A stretch of DNA of 64,000 nt from Kribbella sp. VKM Ac-2569 (GCF_004216905.1 NZ_SGXJ01000004.1:744001-808000); one strand, 5' to 3'; positions 24,997 through 33,361 are shown, counted from the first letter of the stretch. Made by a program: numbers and translations. The notes: generated by a model not told the origin, from the letters alone.

Positions 24997-25002
24997 TAGG
25001 GT
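24997..25002 (+). promoter_or_regulatory. -10-like hexamer, leaderless start of the Fic-like gene
   Basis: TAGGGT ends 6 bp before ATG 25009, so transcription would begin at or next to the start codon. The 24-bp gap to the divergent gene leaves no room for a usual 5' leader. Confidence 0.45.
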
Positions 25003-25008
25003 GCAGCT

Positions 25009-25782
25009 ATGAGTACTGATGTGTTCGAGCCATTGGCCGGTCTGGAGGGGGTCGGGTCTGCGGCGCGGGCGGCCCGGGACGCGGTCGACGTACTGCTCCG
25101 GGATCGCGGGCTGCGCCGGGTCGGTTCGGACATGACCGCCGAGGCCCTGCTGCGGGGCGCGCACGCCTCAGCGGCGCTCGCCGGCAGCACCTCCACGCCG
25201 GACGACGTACGCCGGGGTTCCGCCGACGGACTGGCCTCCGGCGCGGTCCGGATGACCAGTGAGCTGATGACGCTCGCGCCGCAGGTGGACAAGGCGCCGG
25301 TGCAGGTCTGGACCAGACTGCACCAACTGGCCGCGGCCGATCTGGTCGCGGAGGACCAGTTGGGCCATCTCCGGACCAGTGCGGAACCCCTGCCGGACGA
25401 CATCCCAGGGCTGCCGCCGGCGCCCGGTGCCGACGAGATGTGGGAGCGGCTGAGCGCCCTCGCGCAGAACCTGACCCGTCCGACCAAGGCGCCCGGTCTC
25501 GTCGTCGCGGCGATCGTGCACGCCGAGCTCGCCGTACTGCGACCGTTCCCGGCGGCCAACGGATTGGTGGCCCGGGCCGCCGAGCGCCTGCTGTTGGTTG
25601 CCCGGGGCATCGATCCGGTGGCGGTCACGGTCCCGGAGGGTGGTCACTATGTGTTGCGGGCGACCTATGCGTCGGGTCTTACCGACTACACAGCGCAAGG
25701 ATTGACCGGGGTTCGTGATTGGTTGCTGCGGTCCTGCGAGGTCGTGACAAAAGGTGCCGAGCTCTCGCCGCTGTCTTCCTGA
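25009..25782 (+). CDS. degenerate Fic-fold protein beside the HAD phosphatase
   Basis: 257 residues. GAHASAALAGSTST resembles the inhibitory-helix region of Fic proteins, and HAELAVLRPFPAANGLVARAAERLLL sits where the Fic motif HPFx(D/E)GNGRxxR belongs. The catalytic His is Arg, the acidic residue and first Gly are Ala, and the first Arg is Leu, so AMP transfer is unlikely. In actinobacteria a gene of this kind commonly stands next to the HAD/6C RNA/ssd group, which is the case here. Function unknown; possibly a scaffold or a binding-only remnant. Confidence 0.72.
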   Translation: MSTDVFEPLAGLEGVGSAARAARDAVDVLLRDRGLRRVGSDMTAEALLRGAHASAALAGSTSTPDDVRRGSADGLASGAVRMTSELMTLAPQVDKAPVQVWTRLHQLAAADLVAEDQLGHLRTSAEPLPDDIPGLPPAPGADEMWERLSALAQNLTRPTKAPGLVVAAIVHAELAVLRPFPAANGLVARAAERLLLVARGIDPVAVTVPEGGHYVLRATYASGLTDYTAQGLTGVRDWLLRSCEVVTKGAELSPLSS

Positions 25783-25796
25783 GGGCGCTGCCGGGA

Positions 25797-25841
25797 ACGT
25801 GCGAACGGCGCTCTCCAGTGAGAACGCCGTCGCTGGCACGT
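25797..25841 (+). terminator. long hairpin after the Fic-like gene
   Basis: Paired arms ACGTGC / GCACGT (outer) and ACGGCG / CGCCGT (inner) 14 bp past the stop. No T tract. Likely transcript end for the forward gene. Confidence 0.5.
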
Positions 25842-25999
25842 CACCCTGGTTACCATGCGTGCACCTGTCTGCCGCCACAGGACGAGCCTGGGTCGCGCTG
25901 CCCGTTTGGGATGGGCTGGTCGCCGCGTGGGTACCTGGGTTGCCGTGCAATCTCTACCGGACCCTAAGGCCCTTTGTTGATTCCTTTGTACTCCTGAAA

Positions 26000-26017
26000 C
26001 CCCTTTCTGGGAAGGGG
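26000..26017. terminator. short G/C hairpin before the HAD gene end
   Basis: CCCCTT-TCTGGG-AAGGGG lies 48 bp beyond the reverse-strand HAD gene stop, between convergent genes. The rest of the 283-bp gap (25783-26065) shows no gene. Confidence 0.45.
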
Positions 26018-26065
26018 ATGCGGAGTCCTTCATGGAGTTGAGAACAATGAAGCTAGCTTCAGCTT

Positions 26066-26863
26066 TCAGCTCGTCCGGGACCGCCGCCGGGAGGCCAGCA
26101 GCAGTGCTCCGGCGGCGATCGCCGCGACCAGGCCGGCTGCCAGTGCGGGGCGTCGTACGGCGGGGAAACCTGCCCGCTCGCCCGGCTCCGCGAACTCCAG
26201 GACGGGCCAGCCACGCTCGACCGCGACCCGGCGCAACGCCTTGTCGGGGTTGACTGCGTGGGGGTGCCCAACGGCGGCCAGTAGCGGCTCGTCGGTGATC
26301 GAGTCCGAGTAACCGTAGGAGGTTGTGAGGTCGTAGCCCTCGGTCGCGGCCAGGGCCTCGATCGCGGTCACTTTGTTCGGACCGTACGCGTACTCGGCGA
26401 TCTCGCCGGTGTACTTGCCGTCGGCAACAACCATCCGGGTGGCGATCACCCGGTCGGCGCCGAGCATCGCGCCGATCGGCTCCACCACCTCGGCGCCGGA
26501 CGACGACACGATCACCACGTCCCGGCCGGCCGCGTGGTGCTGCTCGATCAGCTCCACCGCCTCGACGTGGATCATCGGGCGGACGATGTGGTCCAGGGTG
26601 TCGGCGACGATCGCCTGCACCGTCGAGACGTCCCAGCCGGTGCACATCGCGGAGATGTACTCGCGCATTCGCTCCATCTGGTCGTGGTCCGCGCCGCCGA
26701 GCAGGTAGACGAACTGCGCGTAGGCGCTGCGCAGCACGGTCCGGCGGTTGATCAGGCCGCCGGCGTAGAACGGCCGCGAGAACGCCAGCGTGCTCGAGCG
26801 GGCCAGAATGGTCTTGTCCAGATCGAAGAAAGCCGCGGATCGAGCCGTCCCGGGATGCGCCAT
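26066..26863 (-). CDS. HAD-IB family hydrolase (SerB-like) with C-terminal membrane anchor
   Basis: 265 residues. HAD motifs: FFDLDKT (nucleophile Asp), VIVSSSG (motif II), the NKVTAIE Lys and GYSDSITDEPLL (motif IV). A C-terminal helix ALAAGLVAAIAAGALLLA followed by RRRSR anchors it. It belongs to the SerB1-like group found beside 6C RNA and ssd in mycobacteria and streptomycetes; phosphatase substrate is unproven. A C-terminal tail anchor is common in this group. Confidence 0.85.
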   Translation of the reverse strand: MAHPGTARSAAFFDLDKTILARSSTLAFSRPFYAGGLINRRTVLRSAYAQFVYLLGGADHDQMERMREYISAMCTGWDVSTVQAIVADTLDHIVRPMIHVEAVELIEQHHAAGRDVVIVSSSGAEVVEPIGAMLGADRVIATRMVVADGKYTGEIAEYAYGPNKVTAIEALAATEGYDLTTSYGYSDSITDEPLLAAVGHPHAVNPDKALRRVAVERGWPVLEFAEPGERAGFPAVRRPALAAGLVAAIAAGALLLASRRRSRTS

Positions 26864-26931
26864 GCAGTCGAGGATAGGCAGCCGGGAGAAACGCCGGGGG
26901 ACCCGGGCTTTTGCGTGGGCCGGTATCCCGT

Positions 26932-26937
26932 TAGACT
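26932..26937 (+). promoter_or_regulatory. promoter candidate upstream of the 6C RNA
   Basis: TAGACT in the context CCCGTTAGACTAG, with TTTTGC 17 bp upstream (26909-26914). The same 13-bp context recurs before hppA. A CAGTGT-N7-ACACTG palindrome (26944-26962) follows immediately at the presumed transcript start. Confidence 0.4.
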
Positions 26938-27067
26938 AGTCGGCAGTGTGACAGTGACACTGGTCTGGAAGCGCCCTGTCGGGCGGGACTGGCGCCTGGG
27001 TGACACGTAATCGGTTGAAATCGAACTGAGATGTGTGAAGCCCAATCTCGGGGGGTACAAACTCCCT

Positions 27068-27175
27068 GACAGTGGCAGACTGTCGCCTCCTGAACGGCCC
27101 CCGGCTCCTCCCCCCGAGCCCGTGGCCGAAGACGGCCCCCGGTCACCCCCCCGCCGGGGGCCGTCGCCTTTCTCC
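27068..27175 (+). ncRNA. 6C small RNA
   Basis: Two adjacent stem-loops, each with a run of at least six C in the loop, which is the definition of the actinobacterial 6C motif. Hairpin 1 (27095-27128): CGGCC...GGCTC / GAGCC...GGCCG with C6 at 27110-27115. Hairpin 2 (27131-27165): 12-bp perfect stem GACGGCCCCCGG / CCGGGGGCCGTC with C7 at 27146-27152; it also serves as terminator. The 5' end is a guess from TACAAA at 27056-27061. In M. tuberculosis and Streptomyces, 6C RNA lies between the HAD gene and ssd; here it still adjoins the HAD gene. C-rich loops pair with G-rich target mRNAs. Confidence 0.85.
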
Positions 27176-27216
27176 GATCAGCCAAGTAAGCGTAAAGATT
27201 CTCGTTTTTCTGCGCG

Positions 27217-27230
27217 TGGGAGCGTTCTCA
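27217..27230. promoter_or_regulatory. LacI-family type operator upstream of the chitinase
   Basis: TGGGAGCGTTCTCA matches 12 of 14 positions of TGGGAGCGCTCCCA, the CebR-type operator of actinobacterial sugar regulators, with the central CG typical of LacI-family sites. It lies 50 bp upstream of the chitinase start. No LacI regulator is encoded in the window. Confidence 0.55.
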
Positions 27231-27244
27231 CTTTATGTAGGGTC

Positions 27245-27273
27245 TTGACAATGTAATTGGGCAGTCACAGGTT
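27245..27273 (+). promoter_or_regulatory. chitinase promoter, probably leaderless
   Basis: Consensus -35 TTGACA (27245-27250), 17-bp spacer, weak -10 CAGGTT (27268-27273). Seven bases further is the ATG itself, and no Shine-Dalgarno at a usable distance exists. Confidence 0.4.
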
Positions 27274-27280
27274 GTAAGGC

Positions 27281-28954
27281 ATGAAACCGCCTGCACACCG
27301 CCCCCAGGCAGCGGTCGTCATCAGCCTGCTCGCCGTTGTCATGGCCTTCCTGGTCCCCGGTTCCGCCTCCGCGGCCGCCAATCTCGTCACGAACGCCGGC
27401 TTCGAGTCCGGCACGCTCTCCGGCTGGTCGTGTCCGGCCGGCGGCGTCACGACGTCCGCGCCGCATTCCGGTTCGTACGCCCTCGAGGCGACGCCCAGTG
27501 GCGGTGACATCGCCCGGTGTTCCCAGTCGATAGCGGTCCAGCCCAATACGGCGTACACCCTGTCGGCGTGGGTGAAGGGATCGAACGTCTACCTCGGTGT
27601 GGACGGTGGTCCCTCGACGTGGACGACCAGTTCCGGCTGGAGCCTGTTGACCGTCCCGTTCACCTCCACGGGTTCTTCCGTGACGATCTACGTCCACAGT
27701 TGGTACGCGCTCCCGGCGTACCAGGTCGATGACGTCGTACTGGACGGACCTGGTGGGACGCAGGACACCACGCCGCCGTCGACCCCGGGTGGTCTGGCGG
27801 TCGGTAGCCCGACCTCGAGCTCGCTGAAGCTGACCTGGTCCGCCGCGTCCGACGCGAACGGCATCGACCACTACGACGTCGTCCGGGGGACCGGGGCCGC
27901 GCAGAGCGTCGGCAACGTGACCAGCTGGACCGCTACAGGGCTTACTGCTTCGACGAGCTACTCGTTCAAGGTTCGGGCGTGTGACACCAGCGGCAACTGC
28001 TCGCCGTACGGCGCGGTCGTGTCGGGCACCACGTCCGACGGCGGCACCAACCCACCCGTCGGCAACCTGCCCGCCCACGTGCTCACCGGGTACTGGCAGA
28101 ACTTCAGCAACGGTGCGACGGTGCAGAAGATCTCCGACGTACCCGCGGCGTACGACCTGATCGCGGTGGCCTTCGCGGACGCGGACCCGTCGAAGCCGGG
28201 CGGCATCACGTTCAACCTGGACAGCGCCGGGCTCGGTGGGTACACGGTCGCGCAGTTCAAGGCGGACATTGCGGCGAAGCAGGCGGCCGGTAAGAAGATC
28301 ATCCTGTCCGTCGGCGGTCAGAACGGCACCATCTCGGTCGCCGACCCGACGGCGGCGTCCAACTTCGCGTCGAGCGCTCTCTCGGTGCTGCGTGAGTACG
28401 GGTTCGACGGGATCGACATCGACCTGGAGAACGGGGTCAACGCGCAGTACATGGGTCAGGCGCTGCAGAGCCTGCAGAGCCAGTTCGGCAGCGGGCTGGT
28501 GATCACCATGGCGCCGCAGACGATCGACATGCAGAGCACGTCGTTCGAGTACTTCAAGCTCGCGCTGGCGATCAAGGACATCCTGACCATCGTCAACGTG
28601 CAGTACTACAACTCGGGCTCGATGAACGGCTGCGACGGCCAGGTGTACTCGCAGGGCTCGGTGGACTTCATCACCGCGCAGGCCTGCATCATGCTGCAGG
28701 GCGGCCTGCGTCCCGACCAGGTCGGGCTCGGCCTGCCGGCGTCGTCGCAAGCGGCCGGGAGCGGGTACGTGTCGCCGACTGTCGTCAACAATGCGCTGGA
28801 CTGCCTGACCAAGGGCACCGGGTGCGGGAACTACAAGCCGAGCACCCCGTGGCCGTCGCTGCGCGGTGCGATGACCTGGTCGACCAACTGGGACGCGTCG
28901 AACGGCAACCAGTTCGCGACCCAGGTCGGCGGCCACGTGCACGCGCTGCCCTGA
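27281..28954 (+). CDS. secreted GH18 chitinase with CBM and FnIII domain
   Basis: 557 residues. Signal peptide 1-32 (ending SASAAA), a beta-sandwich carbohydrate-binding module (about 34-158, NLVTNAGFESGTLSGWSC...YQVDDVVLDG), a fibronectin III domain (about 165-250, PSTPGGLAVGSPTSSSLKLTW), then the GH18 barrel (about 262-557) with KKIILSVGG and the catalytic FDGIDIDLEN (acid/base Glu near 383). It hydrolyses chitin outside the cell and resembles Streptomyces chitinases of the compact GH18 type. A LuxR-type regulator gene follows after 2 bp. Confidence 0.92.
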   Translation: MKPPAHRPQAAVVISLLAVVMAFLVPGSASAAANLVTNAGFESGTLSGWSCPAGGVTTSAPHSGSYALEATPSGGDIARCSQSIAVQPNTAYTLSAWVKGSNVYLGVDGGPSTWTTSSGWSLLTVPFTSTGSSVTIYVHSWYALPAYQVDDVVLDGPGGTQDTTPPSTPGGLAVGSPTSSSLKLTWSAASDANGIDHYDVVRGTGAAQSVGNVTSWTATGLTASTSYSFKVRACDTSGNCSPYGAVVSGTTSDGGTNPPVGNLPAHVLTGYWQNFSNGATVQKISDVPAAYDLIAVAFADADPSKPGGITFNLDSAGLGGYTVAQFKADIAAKQAAGKKIILSVGGQNGTISVADPTAASNFASSALSVLREYGFDGIDIDLENGVNAQYMGQALQSLQSQFGSGLVITMAPQTIDMQSTSFEYFKLALAIKDILTIVNVQYYNSGSMNGCDGQVYSQGSVDFITAQACIMLQGGLRPDQVGLGLPASSQAAGSGYVSPTVVNNALDCLTKGTGCGNYKPSTPWPSLRGAMTWSTNWDASNGNQFATQVGGHVHALP

Positions 28955-28956
28955 TC

Positions 28957-29859
28957 ATGCACAGCTATCGACCGGCTCCCCTGCTGGAGGCGCTCGGTGT
29001 CTGCTCAGAGGATGAGCAGCTCTACCGGGCGCTTCTGGCCCGCCCGGAGTCCACAGCGACCTCTCTGGCTTTGTCAGTCGACTGGCCGGCCAATCGCGTC
29101 GGCCGGCACCTCAGGTCACTACTGTCCCTCGGCCTGGCGTCCCGGACGCCAGGCCGGCCGGCCCGCTACGTGCCGGCCGTACCCGAGGCTGCGGTCGAGC
29201 TGCTCGCGCTGCGGAAGCAGGCGGCGATCGTGGAGGCCCGGCTGGGTGCTGCGGCGCTGACGGCCGAGTTCAGACAGCCGGACGCGTTCACGGTCATCCG
29301 TGGCGCCGAAGCGATCGCCCAGCGGTTCTACCAGGCGCAACAGTGCGCACAGGACGAAGTACTCGTGCTGGACCGGTTGCCGTACGTCGTGCTCGCCACC
29401 CATGGGGTGACCTACCGCATGATCTACGACATGGCCTCACTGTCCGAGCCTGGTGATCTGGTCGCGGCCCGGTCGTCGGGCTGCTGCCGGATGCTGCGCG
29501 ACGTGCCGCTGAAACTGGTCGTCGTCGACCGGCGCACCGCTCTTCTCCCGACCGGGCCGGACGTCGTCGTAGAGCTAGGGCCGTCGAGCCTCCTGGACGC
29601 CCTGCTGTGCCTGTTCGACCTGCTGTGGCGACAGGCCAGTCCTCTCACCCCGTCGGTCTCCGAAGGTCCACTCACGGCGGACGACCAGCAGCTCCTGTCT
29701 CTGGCGGCAGCCGGACTGACAGACCAAGCCATCGCCCGCCGCTTGGGCGTGGCTCAACGCACCGTAGAACGCCGAATGCAACGCATCCTCAAAGCCCTGG
29801 ACGCCACCACCCGCTTCCAAGCCGGCCTTCGGGCCGGGCAGCAAGGGCTGCTCGTCTAG
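28957..29859 (+). CDS. LuxR-type HTH transcriptional regulator with N-terminal TrmB-like winged helix
   Basis: 300 residues. The N-terminus (MHSYRPAPLLEALGVCSEDEQLYRALL...LSLGLASRTPGRPARYV) is a winged helix of TrmB type; the centre (FTVIRGAEAIAQRFYQAQQ...VLVLDRLPYV) looks like the phospholipase-D-fold effector domain of TrmB regulators; the C-terminus (LTADDQQLLSLAAAGLTDQAIARRLGVAQRTVERRMQRIL) is a LuxR helix-turn-helix. Start ATG 28957 is 2 bp after the chitinase stop, so the two are co-transcribed and it may control chitin genes. Ends convergent with ybaK. Confidence 0.83.
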   Translation: MHSYRPAPLLEALGVCSEDEQLYRALLARPESTATSLALSVDWPANRVGRHLRSLLSLGLASRTPGRPARYVPAVPEAAVELLALRKQAAIVEARLGAAALTAEFRQPDAFTVIRGAEAIAQRFYQAQQCAQDEVLVLDRLPYVVLATHGVTYRMIYDMASLSEPGDLVAARSSGCCRMLRDVPLKLVVVDRRTALLPTGPDVVVELGPSSLLDALLCLFDLLWRQASPLTPSVSEGPLTADDQQLLSLAAAGLTDQAIARRLGVAQRTVERRMQRILKALDATTRFQAGLRAGQQGLLV

Positions 29860-29865
29860 CCGTTT

Positions 29866-30315
29866 TCAGTCGGTTACGTCCGCCACGGTGGCGCTCAGGG
29901 CCTTCGTCAGGGCCTCGGCGTCCACCGTGATCCCCACCCCATGATCCCCACCGCCGATCGAGATGGTGCCGGTGATCCGCTCGTCCGCGATCACCGGCCA
30001 GGCGCGCGTGCTTCCGAGCGGCGTGATCGTCCCGCGGACGTAGCCGGTGACGTCGAACGCCGTGTCCTTGTCCGGCATCGAGATCCGGTTCACGCCGAGC
30101 AGTGTCCGCAGCTTCGGCCATGCGATCTCGCGGTCGCCTGGTACCAGCACGAACCGGTAGTCGTCGTCGGACAGCCGCACCACGATCGTCTTGATCAGCC
30201 GCGCCGGCTCGATGCCGCGCGCCGCCGCGGCCTCCTCCAGCGAGTTCACCCGGCCATGCCTGGTCACCTCGTAGGTGAGCCCCAACTGATCAGCCGCATC
30301 GGTCGCCTTGGTCAC
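29866..30315 (-). CDS. ybaK: YbaK/EbsC-family aminoacyl-tRNA deacylase
   Basis: 149 residues from GTG 30315 (VTKATDAADQLGLTYEV); an ATG at 30345 would add 10 residues but overlaps the MFS gene. The YbaK fold is clear: the KTIVVRLSDDDYRFVLVPGDREI strand with its Lys, KLRTLLGVNRISMPD, VRGTITPLGSTRAWPVIADE and SIGGGDHGVGITVDAEAL. The family hydrolyses Cys-tRNA(Pro) in trans. It lies 4 bp after the MFS gene on the same strand, so probably co-transcribed. Confidence 0.88.
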   Translation of the reverse strand: MTKATDAADQLGLTYEVTRHGRVNSLEEAAAARGIEPARLIKTIVVRLSDDDYRFVLVPGDREIAWPKLRTLLGVNRISMPDKDTAFDVTGYVRGTITPLGSTRAWPVIADERITGTISIGGGDHGVGITVDAEALTKALSATVADVTD

Positions 30316-30319
30316 CCGG

Positions 30320-31531
30320 CTAGTTTTGCACCTTGCTGGGAACATTCCGGAGCAGGACCGCGAGGATCAGCGTGATGAGGAACAGCCCAGCGGCCTCTCC
30401 TGCCACCCCGGTCCACTCGGCGCGGCTCCACGCCGTACCGGCAAGGCCCCCGAAGACCGAGGAGCCCAGGTAGAACGAGAAGAGGTACATGCTCGACGCC
30501 TGTCCGGTCCCGACGCCACTTGCATGCGCCCGGGCCGGTACCCAGCCGCTGGCGACCCCGTGCACCGCGAAGAAGCCCGCCGTCATCACAGCCAGCCCCA
30601 GCACGATCAGCCGCAGCGGAGCCGCCAGAGTGATCGCCACACCGGCCAGCGTGATCAGACACCCGATCGGCACCACGGCCCGCCGCCCGTAGCGATCGGC
30701 GAGCGTGCCAGCCGTAGCCGACCCGGCTGACCCGAGGAGATAGACACAGAAGACCAGTCCGGCCGCGCCGGCGCTTAGCTCGTACGGCGAACCTGACAGC
30801 CGGAACACCGCTCCGTTGTAGACAGCCACGAACGCGCCGACCGCTGTCGCAGCGATCCCGTACAGCGCGAGCAGCGCAGGGTCACGTAGTACGCGGAACA
30901 AGTCGTGTGGTCGCGCGGCGCTTGGGTGGAAGTTCCTGGACGCGGGCAGCAACAGCCAGACCACAGCCGCGCACAGTACGCCGACCACGGCGATCCCGGC
31001 GGTCGCGAACCGCCACCCGCCGACGTCCGACAACCCGCCCGCGATGAGGCGGCCCGCCATACCGCCAACCGCCGTACCCGCGATGTAGAGGCCGCTGGCG
31101 CGTGCATGGCTGTCCTGGTGCACCTCCTCGCGCAGGTACGCCATAGCGACCGCAGGCAGCCCGGCCATCGCGATTCCTTGCAGACCGCGCAGCGCGAGCA
31201 ACAGGTGCCACGTCGGCGCGAACGCACTGAGCAGCGCGAACACGGACGTCGCAGCGACCGACCAGCGCATCAGATTGGTCCGGCCGAGCACCTCGGACGC
31301 CGGACCGGCGATCAACAACGCCAGACCGAGACCGAAGGTAGCGAAGGACACGCTGAACGCGCTCTGACTGGGCGAGATGTGGAACGCGTCGACCAGCTGG
31401 GGCAGCAGCGGCTGCGTGCTGTAGAGGAGAGCGAACGTCGCCAGCCCGGCCGCGAACAGTGCGACGGACAGCTTGCGGTACTCCGGGTCTCCGGGCAGGT
31501 ACCCGGTCTGGCGGGCGACGGACTGGTGCAT
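30320..31531 (-). CDS. MFS transporter, 12 TM (YnfM/AraJ-like efflux)
   Basis: 403 residues, twelve helices. LATFALLYSTQPLLPQLVDAFHISPSQSA and ASEVLGRTNLMRW (motif A region), and GTLADRYGRRAVV between TM8 and TM9 show the MFS fold of the YnfM arabinose/drug efflux group. Divergent from a LysR-type regulator with 71 bp between, the usual arrangement for LysR control of an exporter. Substrate unknown. Confidence 0.88.
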   Translation of the reverse strand: MHQSVARQTGYLPGDPEYRKLSVALFAAGLATFALLYSTQPLLPQLVDAFHISPSQSAFSVSFATFGLGLALLIAGPASEVLGRTNLMRWSVAATSVFALLSAFAPTWHLLLALRGLQGIAMAGLPAVAMAYLREEVHQDSHARASGLYIAGTAVGGMAGRLIAGGLSDVGGWRFATAGIAVVGVLCAAVVWLLLPASRNFHPSAARPHDLFRVLRDPALLALYGIAATAVGAFVAVYNGAVFRLSGSPYELSAGAAGLVFCVYLLGSAGSATAGTLADRYGRRAVVPIGCLITLAGVAITLAAPLRLIVLGLAVMTAGFFAVHGVASGWVPARAHASGVGTGQASSMYLFSFYLGSSVFGGLAGTAWSRAEWTGVAGEAAGLFLITLILAVLLRNVPSKVQN

Positions 31532-31556
31532 GTCTTCGACGGTCGCACGGCTGGAG

Positions 31557-31594
31557 CGATACGTAAAATGTCTATCTCAGCAGGATTCGATACG
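31557..31594. promoter_or_regulatory. LysR target candidate: CGATACG direct repeats
   Basis: CGATACG at 31557-31563 and 31588-31594, 31 bp apart (three helical turns), between the MFS and LysR genes. The second copy overlaps TACGCT (31591-31596), a -10-like hexamer six bases before the LysR start, so LysR would shut its own promoter. Confidence 0.5.
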
Positions 31595-31602
31595 CTTCTC
31601 GC

Positions 31603-32490
31603 ATGCATGTCGAGGATCTGCGGTGGTTCGTCGTACTCGCGGAGACCGAGCACCTCACCGAGGCGGCGGCCGCGCTGGGTACGAGTCAGCCGAATCTGTC
31701 CCGGTCGCTGCAGCGGGTCGAGCGGGCGTTCGGGGTGCCGCTGTTCGAGCGGGAGCGTCGCGGCGTACGACTGAATCCGTACGGGCGGCTGGTGCTGGAT
31801 GCGGCGCGGGCAGGGACCGCGGCGGTGGACACGGCGAAGCGCCGGATCGACGCATTGCTCGACCCGGAGTCCGGCACGGTGCGGCTCGCGTTCCTGCACT
31901 CGGTCGCGACCAGCCTGATGCCGGACCTGCTGAAGGCCTTCCGCGCGGTGGCGCCGAACATCGGGTTCGCGCTGCGGCAGGAGCCGGCGCACGACATCGT
32001 CCAGGACCTGGAGAGCGGTGAGGCCGAGATCGCGATCATCGCGCCCCGGCCGGACCCGGCGCGCTTCGGCTGGCACCTGCTCGAGCGGCAGCGGCTGTAT
32101 CTCCACGTGCCGCCCGGTCACGCGCTGGCGTCCCGGCGCCGGGTCGAGTTGGAGGCGGCGCAGGACGAGGCGTTCGTCGGTCTGCAGCCCGGGTTCGGCT
32201 TCCGGCGGGTGACAGACCGGCTGTGCGAGGAGGCGGGGTTCAGTCCGCGGCTGGCGTTCGAGGCGACCGACCTCGCGACGATCGACAGCCTGGTCGGCGC
32301 CGGTCTCGGTGTGGCGATTCTTCCGGCCGGTGCGGTCCGTGGGAATGACAGCGGCGCGGTGTCCGTGCCGTTGGCCGGCGTACGGGCCCGGCGGGAGATC
32401 GGTATGGCGTGGCGGCTGAGCATGCCGCTGACGCCGGCGGCCGAACGATTCCGTACGTTCGTCCGATCGCGTCCGGTGACGACCAGTTGA
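31603..32490 (+). CDS. LysR-family transcriptional regulator
   Basis: 295 residues. N-terminal HTH MHVEDLRWFVVLAETEHLTEAAAALGTSQPNLSRSLQRVE..., linker helix, then a periplasmic-binding-like effector domain (SGTVRLAFLHSVATSLMPDLL). Divergent from the MFS exporter, which it probably activates when its ligand binds. No Shine-Dalgarno; a -10-like hexamer just upstream points to leaderless translation. Confidence 0.9.
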   Translation: MHVEDLRWFVVLAETEHLTEAAAALGTSQPNLSRSLQRVERAFGVPLFERERRGVRLNPYGRLVLDAARAGTAAVDTAKRRIDALLDPESGTVRLAFLHSVATSLMPDLLKAFRAVAPNIGFALRQEPAHDIVQDLESGEAEIAIIAPRPDPARFGWHLLERQRLYLHVPPGHALASRRRVELEAAQDEAFVGLQPGFGFRRVTDRLCEEAGFSPRLAFEATDLATIDSLVGAGLGVAILPAGAVRGNDSGAVSVPLAGVRARREIGMAWRLSMPLTPAAERFRTFVRSRPVTTS

Positions 32491-32578
32491 CTGCATTGGC
32501 CGTGACTTCCGTAGCGTTCGTCCCAATTTCGCGGTGTCGACTTGCACAGAGAGGGCTTTCCCCCGCACCCTTGCCCTC

Positions 32579-33361
32579 GTGAGGAAGCGTCTGGGTTCGT
32601 TCCGGCCGAGTCGCCGGCTGCTGTTCGCGGCCGGGACCGCGGCGGCTGCGTCGACGGTCGCCGCCACTGCGGCGGAGGCGGTCCCAGGTTCCCCGGCAGC
32701 CCCCCTCGACACCGCGGCCGGGCAGCTTGCCCTCGGCGCCTACGGCTCGGGCGTGCTCGGTGCCTGGGAGCGCCAGGCGCGGGCGATCTCTAACGAGCAG
32801 CAGATCCGCAGGACCCGGGAGACCGACGGCGTCTTCATGTTCGGCGACAGCATCGGCGTCCAGGACGGGCCGGCGCTCGCCCGGCAGCTGACCCAGCTCG
32901 GGATCAGCATCGCCGTACACAACTGGGCCGGACGCCCGGTGACGCCCGCGGTCGACGCACTCGACCTCTGGGCGCAGCAGTACGGCCTCCCGCACCGGAT
33001 CCTGATGTCGGTCGGGTCCAACGACATCTTCACGCCGCCGGCCGTCGAGGCCCAGGTCGACCGGACCATGAGGATCGTCGGCGAGGAGCGGATCGTCTAC
33101 TGGGTCAACGTGCAGGCGGCCCGCACCGCGCACGGCCCCGACATCAAGGTCTCCGACCAGCGCAACAGCGCCTGGATCAACCTGCAGCTCGCCGACGCCC
33201 AGCGTCGCTACGACAACCTGCGGATCGTGCACTGGGCCGAGCACCTGGCCTCCAGCCCCAACCGCCTGGCCCGCCTGCTCCGCGACGGCCTGCACCCGTC
33301 GGTGCCACTCGGGCAGAACGCCCGCAACGGCCTGATCATCGAAGCGATCAGGGCCGGCTGA
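32579..33361 (+). CDS. exported SGNH-hydrolase-like protein
   Basis: About 260 residues from GTG 32579, giving a basic N-region (RKRLGSFRPSRR) and hydrophobic signal LLFAAGTAAAASTVAATAAEA; GTG 32534 is the alternative. SGNH blocks are present: FMFGDSIGV (block I Ser), NWAG (block II), SVGSNDIF (block III Asn) and DGLHPS (block V Asp-His). Likely an esterase or acetylhydrolase acting on extracellular polysaccharide or glycopeptide. Convergent with a chitinase. Confidence 0.8.
   Translation: MRKRLGSFRPSRRLLFAAGTAAAASTVAATAAEAVPGSPAAPLDTAAGQLALGAYGSGVLGAWERQARAISNEQQIRRTRETDGVFMFGDSIGVQDGPALARQLTQLGISIAVHNWAGRPVTPAVDALDLWAQQYGLPHRILMSVGSNDIFTPPAVEAQVDRTMRIVGEERIVYWVNVQAARTAHGPDIKVSDQRNSAWINLQLADAQRRYDNLRIVHWAEHLASSPNRLARLLRDGLHPSVPLGQNARNGLIIEAIRAG

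Noticed and set aside
26959..26974. DasR-site half (ACTGGTCT) upstream of the chitinase
   Set aside because: Only the left half matches the dre palindrome and it is ~310 bp from the chitinase, beyond the 6C terminator.
26880..27060. tRNA or riboswitch gene
   Set aside because: Stem-like segments exist (CAGTGT/ACACTG, GCGCC/GGCGC) but no cloverleaf, T-loop or known aptamer core.
27035..27256. 73-codon Pro-rich ORF
   Set aside because: It spans the 6C RNA; the Pro codons are the C runs of the two loops.
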